Assembly (NCBI RefSeq): GCF_002959895.1
Contig: NZ_PPDD01000004.1
Coordinates: forward strand, 1 to 64,000
From: Veillonella infantium
Lineage (GTDB): Bacteria; Bacillota; Negativicutes; Veillonellales; Veillonellaceae
Length of the DNA: 64,000 nucleotides
Direction of reading: 5' to 3'
The notes under the pieces are model-generated. The model did not search any database, was not told where the DNA came from, and saw only the letters and a list, made by a program, of their open reading frames with translations. Positions 58,043 through 64,000 of this stretch are shown here, in pieces. The stretch's first letter is position 1. Every line of letters starts with the position of its first letter. The position numbers and the translations under genes are program-made.

Positions 58043-58157
58043 TAATCAGATTATTATAATGTCATAAGGTTGAAGAAACCTAGAAATAAAGCAAGAAATT
58101 AAACAGACTTAAAAAGTCAAATAGATATACTTGTAGTAAAAAAGTGAGGTAATTTAT

Positions 58158-60374
58158 ATGAACAACAACTTCAATAACTTTGGTAGCGACTTCGGTAGCA
58201 TGAATGATTTATTCAATCAATTGATGGGTAACATGGGTGGTTATTCCACAGAAAACCGTCGTTATAAAATTAATGGTCGCGAAGTAACTCCAGAAGAATT
58301 CGCTTATTATCGTCAAACTGGTCGTTTGCCTTCTAACGAAGAAATGCAAGCTGCTCAAGCTGCACAACAAGGTAAAATGAAACAAGATGGTATCCTTGCT
58401 CGTTTGGGTACAAACTTAACTCAACAAGCTCGTGATGGTAAACTTGATCCAGTAATTGGTCGTAATAAAGAAATCCAAGAAACAGCAGAAATCCTTGCAC
58501 GTCGTACTAAAAACAATCCTGTACTCGTAGGTGATGCCGGTGTTGGTAAAACAGCAGTAGTAGAAGGCTTGGCACAAGCTATCGTCAATGGCGATGTTCC
58601 TGCAGCTATTAAAAATAAAGAAATTATTTCCATCGATATTTCCGGTTTGGAAGCTGGTACTCAATACCGTGGTTCCTTCGAAGAAAATATCCAAAACCTT
58701 ATCAAAGAGGTTAAGGCTGCTGGTAATATCATCTTGTTCTTCGACGAAATCCATCAAATCTTGGGCGCTGGTTCCACAGGTGATGGTCAAGGTTCTAAAG
58801 GTTTAGCAGATATCTTGAAACCTGCTTTGTCCCGTGGTGAAATGACTGTTATTGGTGCTACAACACAAGATGAATACCGTAACACAATCATGAAAAACGC
58901 AGCTCTTGCTCGTCGTTTCAATGAAGTTAAGGTAAATGCACCATCTCCAGAAGATACTTTCAAAATTTTACAAGGCATTCGTCCATTGTATGAAGCGCAT
59001 CATAATATCGAATTGCCAGATGCCGTGTTGAAAGCAGCTGTAGATTATTCCGTACAATACATTCCTCAACGTAGCTTGCCAGATAAAGCTATCGACTTGA
59101 TCGATGTAACAGCAGCTCACTTGGCTTCCCAACATCCTGTAACTGATATTAAAACATTAGAAGCAGATATTGCAGAAGCTAAAGCAAAACAAGAAGAGTT
59201 TGCTCAAAAAGAAGATTACGAATCCGCTATTAATGAAAAGATGCGTATTCAAAAATTGCAAGAAGAAATCGATAATCACACTGAAAACCAAAAGGTAGTG
59301 GCTAAGGTTAACGATGTAGCGGAAGCCGTTGAAAGAATGACTGGTATCCCTGTATCTCAAATGGGTGCGTCCGATATTGAACGCTTGAAAGACATGAAAT
59401 CTCGTTTACAAGCTCATGTAATTGGTCAAGATAAAGCAGTAGAAGCTGTATCTAAAGCTATCCGTCGTAACCGTGCAGGCTTTGACGAAGGTAACCGTCC
59501 AATCGGTAGCTTCTTATTCGTAGGTCCTACTGGTGTTGGTAAAACAGAATTGGCTAAACAATTAGCTCTCGATATGTTTGGTAACAAAGATGCTATCATT
59601 CGTTTGGATATGTCCGAATATAGTGATCGCACAGCTGTTTCTAAATTGATTGGTGCTACAGCAGGTTATGTTGGTTACGAAGATAACTCCAACACATTGA
59701 CTGAACGTGTACGTCGTAATCCTTACTCCATCGTATTGTTCGACGAAATCGAAAAAGCAGACCCTCAAGTTATTACATTACTTCTTCAAGTATTGGACGA
59801 TGGCCGCTTAACAGATGGTCAAGGTAACACAGTAAACTTCAAAAACACTGTTATCATTGCTACATCTAACGCAGGCTTTGGTTATGGTCAAAATAATGAC
59901 GATGAAAACAAAGTAGATGTAATGGAACGTATTGCTCCATTCTTCCGTCCAGAATTCTTGAACCGTTTCAATGCAGTAATTGAGTTCAACCAATTAAGCA
60001 AAGACGACTTGAAGAAAATCGTAGACTTGATGCTTGATCAAGTTAACAAAACTTTGGCTAAAAAAGACATCACTCTTGATGTAACTGATGCAGCTAAAGA
60101 ATTATTGATGGAACAAGGTTATGATAAAACTATGGGCGCTCGTCCATTACGTCGTGTTATCGAATCTGAAATCCGTGATAATGTAACTGACTTCTACTTG
60201 GATCACATCGATGCTAAACACTTGCTTGCTGATGTTGTAGATGGTCACATTGTTATCAGTGAGAAAGACGCTGATAAAGATACTGATAAAAAATCTGATG
60301 ATACATCCAGTGATAAAAAATCTGCAGACGACAGCAAACAAGCTGATGATGCTGCATCCAAGGACAATAAATAA
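58158..60374 (+). CDS. clpL: ClpL-type AAA+ chaperone ATPase
   Basis: This 738-residue Hsp100 disaggregase has a short N-terminal region ([37 protein letters not shown]) that is characteristic of ClpL from streptococci and lactobacilli, in place of the ClpB/ClpC N-domain. Two ATPase modules follow: Walker A GDAGVGKT near 125 and GPTGVGKT near 456, with Walker B ILFFDE and IVLFDE. A short coiled middle (about 330-375) and an acidic Asp/Lys/Ser tail are present. It is likely heat-induced through CtsR-type sites. Transfer from a lactic acid bacterium is suspected. Confidence 0.88.
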   Translation: MNNNFNNFGSDFGSMNDLFNQLMGNMGGYSTENRRYKINGREVTPEEFAYYRQTGRLPSNEEMQAAQAAQQGKMKQDGILARLGTNLTQQARDGKLDPVIGRNKEIQETAEILARRTKNNPVLVGDAGVGKTAVVEGLAQAIVNGDVPAAIKNKEIISIDISGLEAGTQYRGSFEENIQNLIKEVKAAGNIILFFDEIHQILGAGSTGDGQGSKGLADILKPALSRGEMTVIGATTQDEYRNTIMKNAALARRFNEVKVNAPSPEDTFKILQGIRPLYEAHHNIELPDAVLKAAVDYSVQYIPQRSLPDKAIDLIDVTAAHLASQHPVTDIKTLEADIAEAKAKQEEFAQKEDYESAINEKMRIQKLQEEIDNHTENQKVVAKVNDVAEAVERMTGIPVSQMGASDIERLKDMKSRLQAHVIGQDKAVEAVSKAIRRNRAGFDEGNRPIGSFLFVGPTGVGKTELAKQLALDMFGNKDAIIRLDMSEYSDRTAVSKLIGATAGYVGYEDNSNTLTERVRRNPYSIVLFDEIEKADPQVITLLLQVLDDGRLTDGQGNTVNFKNTVIIATSNAGFGYGQNNDDENKVDVMERIAPFFRPEFLNRFNAVIEFNQLSKDDLKKIVDLMLDQVNKTLAKKDITLDVTDAAKELLMEQGYDKTMGARPLRRVIESEIRDNVTDFYLDHIDAKHLLADVVDGHIVISEKDADKDTDKKSDDTSSDKKSADDSKQADDAASKDNK

Positions 60375-60457
60375 TCAGTAGGCTATTGACACTAACTAAT
60401 GAATCCCTTACAACTCTCTCCATATACAAATAAATAATAATAGTCCTATTGATGGTG

Positions 60458-60490
60458 AAAGCACTCGACAATATGTCGGGTGCTTTTTTT
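60458..60490 (+). terminator. Terminator of clpL
   Basis: The stem AAAGCACTCGACA/TGTCGGGTGCTTT (one G-T) is followed by a T-run, 85 bases after the stop. The 3' UTR contains another CTCTCTC-like tract (ACTCTCTCC). Confidence 0.9.
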
Positions 60491-60636
60491 GTATCAATAG
60501 TTGTGTATTAATAAAAGAATTTTGTATACATGACAAAAATCATTGCTAATACATCGATGTATTTAGTATAATCATATCACTTAATTCAATATTCTATAGA
60601 ATTTAAAAATGAGATGAAGAAAGGGAGGAGATATTG

Positions 60637-61407
60637 ATGTCACATTATGTAGATCTAAATAGCGATTTAGGTGAAAGTTTTGGCAACTACACATTAGGCA
60701 TGGATGGTGAAGTGTTAAATCACGTCACAAGTGCCAATGTTGCTTGTGGATGGCATGCTGGAGATCCTCTCATTATGGATACTACAGTTCGCATGTGCAA
60801 GGAAAAGGGCGTAGCCGTAGGGGCGCATCCTGGATATCCTGATTTAATGGGCTTTGGTCGTCGAGCAATGGCCGTAAATCCAGCAGAGGCAAAAGCGTAT
60901 ATGATATATCAAGTGGGTGCATTGCAAGCCTTCTGTGATAGTTATGGTGTTACATTACAACATATGAAATTACACGGTGCTTTTTATAACACCGCATGTG
61001 TAACTCCTGCATTGGCAGATGCTGTATTAGATGGCTTACAAGCGGTAAACCCTAATATTGCAGCTATGGTGTTGAGCGGTAGCTATATTGCAAAAGAAGC
61101 AGAGCGTCGAGGCATTCCTGTAATTCAGGAGGTATTTGCTGATCGTGGTTATACTGATGAAGGTACATTGGTACCTCGTACAGAACCTGGGGCTTTTATA
61201 AAAGACCCTCAAGAGGCTCTTGAACGAGTACTTATGATGGTTACAGAAGGTAAGGTTGTCACTAATACAGGTAATACTATTGATATTGTAGCTGATTCCG
61301 TATGCGTACACGGCGATAACCCAGAAGCGATAGCTTTCACAAATTACATCCGTGAAGGCCTTACAAAAGCGGGTGTTACAGTGGCTAATTTTCAAAACCG
61401 TAAATAG
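60637..61407 (+). CDS. pxpA: 5-oxoprolinase subunit A (LamB/YcsF family)
   Basis: PxpABC hydrolyses 5-oxoproline (pyroglutamate), a spontaneous glutamine by-product, to glutamate with ATP. The 256-residue product has the family start VDLNSDLGESFGNYTLGMDG, then SANVACGWHAGDP and VGAHPGYPDLMGFGRR. AGGGAGGAG lies 6 bases before ATG 60637. It opens a pxpA / transporter / pxpB / pxpC operon like the Bacillus ycsFG-kipIA locus. Confidence 0.94.
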   Translation: MSHYVDLNSDLGESFGNYTLGMDGEVLNHVTSANVACGWHAGDPLIMDTTVRMCKEKGVAVGAHPGYPDLMGFGRRAMAVNPAEAKAYMIYQVGALQAFCDSYGVTLQHMKLHGAFYNTACVTPALADAVLDGLQAVNPNIAAMVLSGSYIAKEAERRGIPVIQEVFADRGYTDEGTLVPRTEPGAFIKDPQEALERVLMMVTEGKVVTNTGNTIDIVADSVCVHGDNPEAIAFTNYIREGLTKAGVTVANFQNRK

Positions 61408-61455
61408 TAAAACGGTCATTAGAAAATAAGCAATACATAGCAAATACGTAATAAA

Positions 61456-61509
61456 TAGTAATTATGTAGTAAATAGTAAATATGTAGTAAATAGTAAGTA
61501 CATAATAGA
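61456..61509 (+). repeat. 18-bp tandem repeat in the pxpA-transporter gap
   Basis: Three degenerate copies of TAGTAAATATGTAGTAAA start at 61456, 61474 and 61492. They are AT-rich and non-coding, and may vary in copy number. Confidence 0.7.
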
Positions 61510-61539
61510 TCGTTAATAAATTATTGTGTGGAGGTTTTT

Positions 61540-62736
61540 ATGAAACCAATTTCAGGTAAAGCAAGTTTATCTGTCCTCTTGGGGGCAGCTTTCTTGATGG
61601 CCACGTCCTCTATTGGGCCGGGCTTTATGTTACAAACGGCAGCATTTACGAATGATTTAAAAGCAGATTTTGCGTTTGCCATCATTGTGTCTGTTATTTT
61701 TTCAATTATTGCACAGCTTAATGTGTGGACCATCATTGGCATATCTAAAATGCGTGGTCAAGATATTGCCAATAAAGTATTGCCAGGACTTGGCTATTTC
61801 GTAGCATTCTTGATTTCTCTTGGGGGCCTTGCTTTCAATATCGGTAACATTGGGGGCGCGTCTATGGGCCTAAATATTGTATTTGGTATTGATACAACGA
61901 CTGCAGCGGCTATCAGTGGTATCCTTGGTATTCTATTATTCGCCTCTCCAAAAATGGGTGGTGTACTAGACAACACAGCCAAAATTCTTGGTACGGTAAT
62001 GCTTGTATTAATTGGTTATGTGGCGTTTTCTACAAATCCGCCAGTGGCTGAAGCGGCTACTCATGCGGTGGCACCGACGCATTATCCATGGCTTGCAACT
62101 ATTACCCTTATCGGTGGTACCGTAGGTGGTTACATTACATTCTCTGGCGGTCACCGCCTCATTGATGCGGGTATTACTGGTCAAGAACATTTGAAAGATG
62201 TACGTCGTGCAGCCTTCATGGGTATGTCCGTAGATGCAGTGGTTCGTATCTTGTTATTCTTGGCCGTTCTTGGCGTTGTGTCTATGGGCTATGCCTTAGA
62301 TCCTAAGGACCCAGCTGGTTCTGCATTCCTTCTTGGTGCTGGTGAAATCGGTCATAAATTGTTCGGTATCGTGTTCTTCTGCGCAGCCTTAACATCTGTA
62401 GTAGGTGCAGCGTACACATCCGTGTCCTTCTTAAAAACATTATTCAAAGTAGTGGAACGCAATGAAAAATTGACTATTATGACATTCATCTTCGTTTCTA
62501 CATGTATTTTGATCTTTATTGGTAAACCAGCATCCTTGTTGATTTTGGCTGGCTCCGTAAACGGCTTAATCTTGCCGATTACATTAGCAGTAATGCTCTT
62601 TGCTACTCATAAATCTGAAATCGTAGGGGACTACAAACATAATAAACTGTTATACTATACAGGATGGATTGTAGTACTTGTAACAGCTTACATCGGCGTT
62701 ACATCCTTACAAGGCATTGCTAAATTACTTGGTTAA
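61540..62736 (+). CDS. NRAMP-fold transporter, YcsG-like
   Basis: The 398-residue protein has about eleven membrane segments. Its start, SVLLGAAFLMATSSIGPGFM, aligns with NRAMP TM1, but the metal-binding DPGN is replaced by IGPGF, and TM6 lacks the MxH metal ligands (IGGTVGGYITFSGGH instead). Bacillus YcsG in an equivalent operon is the closest recalled relative. Position suggests uptake of 5-oxoproline or a related metabolite, not metal; that is inference. GGAGG precedes ATG 61540. Confidence 0.83.
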   Translation: MKPISGKASLSVLLGAAFLMATSSIGPGFMLQTAAFTNDLKADFAFAIIVSVIFSIIAQLNVWTIIGISKMRGQDIANKVLPGLGYFVAFLISLGGLAFNIGNIGGASMGLNIVFGIDTTTAAAISGILGILLFASPKMGGVLDNTAKILGTVMLVLIGYVAFSTNPPVAEAATHAVAPTHYPWLATITLIGGTVGGYITFSGGHRLIDAGITGQEHLKDVRRAAFMGMSVDAVVRILLFLAVLGVVSMGYALDPKDPAGSAFLLGAGEIGHKLFGIVFFCAALTSVVGAAYTSVSFLKTLFKVVERNEKLTIMTFIFVSTCILIFIGKPASLLILAGSVNGLILPITLAVMLFATHKSEIVGDYKHNKLLYYTGWIVVLVTAYIGVTSLQGIAKLLG

Positions 62737-62810
62737 TTTGATAATTATGAAAGTACCATTATTTTCGTTTGAAGGTAATGGTTCTTTCTGGTTTTAGGAA
62801 GGAGATACCT

Positions 62811-63551
62811 ATGAAACCTATAATTTCACCTGTAGGGGATTGCGCTATCTCTATTGATTTTGGTCAAGTGATCGATCCAAAGATTAATCGACATATACGT
62901 CAAACGATAGAGCGAATTCAAGAGCTGCATCTAGAGGGAATCATTGAATTAGTTCCTACCTATTGTGCATTACTTTTACAATATGATGCTATGCTATATT
63001 CCTATTCGGAATTGTGTAACATCATTGAGCCTACGTTGGAGCAGACCATAACAGATAATGATAATGAGCTTGTTACTGTTGTAGAAATTCCTACCGTGTA
63101 TGGTGGTGAGTTTGGTCCAGACCTTGGCTTTGTGGCCTCTCATAATAACTTAAGCGAAGATGAGGTTGTAGCCATTCATAGTGGTACGGATTACTTGGTA
63201 TATATGCTTGGCTTCATTCCTGGCTTTACCTATTTAGGCGGTATGGACCCACGTATTGCGACGCCTCGTTTGTCCTCTCCAAGAACATTGATACCAGCAG
63301 GTTCTGTAGGTATTGCAGGGGAGCAGACGGGGACGTATCCGTCTGACTCTCCAGGGGGCTGGCAGATTATTGGACGTACACCTGTAACCATGTATGATAT
63401 GTCCAAGGAACAAGCGGCACTATTGAGTGCCGGCGACTATGTACGCTATGTACCAATTGATGAAGCAGAATATAATCGTATTAAAGCATTGGGTTCGGAC
63501 TATGTACCGTCCATGTATAAAGTAGAGGTAGGTGAGTTGCGTGGCTATTAA
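62811..63551 (+). CDS. pxpB: 5-oxoprolinase subunit B
   Basis: The 246-residue product (KipI/PxpB family) has the conserved IPTVYGGEFGPDLGFVA, LVYMLGFIPGFTYLGGMDPR and PAGSVGIAGEQTGTYPSDSPGGWQ blocks. It forms the hydrolase core with PxpC. AGGAAGGAG precedes ATG 62811, and the upstream in-frame Met at 62769 has no site. It overlaps pxpC by 11 bases. Confidence 0.94.
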   Translation: MKPIISPVGDCAISIDFGQVIDPKINRHIRQTIERIQELHLEGIIELVPTYCALLLQYDAMLYSYSELCNIIEPTLEQTITDNDNELVTVVEIPTVYGGEFGPDLGFVASHNNLSEDEVVAIHSGTDYLVYMLGFIPGFTYLGGMDPRIATPRLSSPRTLIPAGSVGIAGEQTGTYPSDSPGGWQIIGRTPVTMYDMSKEQAALLSAGDYVRYVPIDEAEYNRIKALGSDYVPSMYKVEVGELRGY

Positions 63552-64000
63552 TGAATTTAAGAAATCATCAATCTACGTAACTGCACCTGGTATGTATACG
63601 ACAATTCAAGATGAAGGTCGTGTTGGGTTCCAACAATACGGTATGCCTGTAGCAGGTCCTATGGATAGTGAAAGCTACCTCTTGGGTCAAGCTCTCGTAG
63701 GTAATGTAGAAACAGTAGGTGCCTTAGAATGTACCTTATTACCACCTACACTAACCGTGAAAGGCACATGTATCGTTGCTTTCACAGGGGCCGACATGGA
63801 ACCGACAATTAATAATGTACGGGTGCCTCGATATATTCCATTCGTATGTCACGATGGTGATGTTATTTCCGGTGGCTTTAGCCAATGTGGTGTGCGCATG
63901 TACATTTCATTCTCTGGTGGCATCGATGTGCCAAGTATCAACGGCAGTGTTTCTACCCATACAAAGGCAAAAATAGGTGGCCTTGAGGGGCGCCCATTAC
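63541..64000 (+). CDS. pxpC: 5-oxoprolinase subunit C, truncated by the window end
   Basis: The first 153 residues of PxpC/KipA are visible: VTAPGMYTTIQDEGRVGFQQ, YGMPVAGPMDSESYLLG, then VAFTGADMEPTINN, the biotin-dependent-carboxylase-like fold of the family. GTG at 63541 is the likely start, with AGGTGAG inside pxpB. The reading frame is open to the window edge; the remaining part (the family is about 300 residues) is outside. Confidence 0.9.
   Translation, partial: MAINEFKKSSIYVTAPGMYTTIQDEGRVGFQQYGMPVAGPMDSESYLLGQALVGNVETVGALECTLLPPTLTVKGTCIVAFTGADMEPTINNVRVPRYIPFVCHDGDVISGGFSQCGVRMYISFSGGIDVPSINGSVSTHTKAKIGGLEGRPL

Overview
The window looks like a chromosomal segment of a Veillonella-type bacterium (Negativicutes: diderm Firmicutes). 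This is inferred from gene content and base use, not from a database search. It combines Firmicutes-style regulation (strong Shine-Dalgarno sites, PadR/HAAS pairs, an OmpR-type two-component system, TTG/GTG starts, compact intrinsic terminators) with an outer-membrane barrel protein and a GT9 lipopolysaccharide-type glycosyltransferase. It also has lactate/dicarboxylate fermentation genes (malic enzyme, a carboxyltransferase subunit). DNA is AT-rich and genes are closely packed. No ribosomal RNA, integrase, transposase, CRISPR array or prophage was found.

Layout. 1-4.1 kb: outer-membrane barrel gene, tRNA Asp-Phe-Leu cluster, a DUF4178-like gene and an organophosphate antiporter. 4.3-7.7 kb: pstSCAB phosphate importer. 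7.8-8.8 kb: a candidate small RNA and a RelBE-like toxin-antitoxin operon behind a 43-bp perfect palindrome. 9-14.3 kb: a nitrilase-family amidase, then envelope genes (polysaccharide deacetylase lipoprotein, NAGPA-type glycosidase, an anchored protein, a GT9 transferase). 14.8-20.3 kb: carboxyltransferase, histidine kinase/response regulator, a second candidate small RNA, HtrA. 20.4-24.2 kb: a tandemly duplicated PadR / HAAS-membrane-protein / small secreted low-complexity protein cassette, a third secreted paralogue that seems to start at AUU, and a multi-hairpin RNA. 24.2-28.8 kb: pyrimidine metabolism (pyrE, pyrF, deoC, pdp, cdd) with an exonuclease. 28.9-36.5 kb: metQ, menA, two secreted paralogues, ridA with L-cysteine desulfidase, an Fsr-like exporter, tRNA-Ser overlapping tadA. 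36.5-54.2 kb: mostly metabolic and housekeeping genes (TRIC/UPF0126, DUF4127, acyltransferase, D-amino-acid transaminase, metNI, TauE exporter, SDR, thioesterase, racemase, CofE-like ligase, HyuA-like and HDAC-like pair, rph, rdgB, yfcE). 54.2-57.2 kb: speD, malic enzyme, tRNA Pro-Gly-Arg. 57.2-60.5 kb: a Doc toxin with a 53-residue partner, facing a clpL-like gene with CtsR-type operators. 60.6-64 kb: 5-oxoprolinase operon pxpA / NRAMP-like / pxpB / pxpC, cut by the window end.

The most interesting signals are RNA-level. The RNA at 7808-7938 shows GAGAG in three predicted loops, while the RNAs at 18766-18939 and 24023-24198 carry CUCUCUC tracts, mostly in predicted single-stranded positions, so the sets are complementary and could form a loop-loop pairing network. 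Other notable items are the duplicated secreted-protein cassette with an AUU start, a tRNA that overlaps the end of tadA, a hairpin-bridged Shine-Dalgarno for menA, a small unlisted antitoxin, and a lactic-acid-bacterium-like clpL with CtsR-type heptads.
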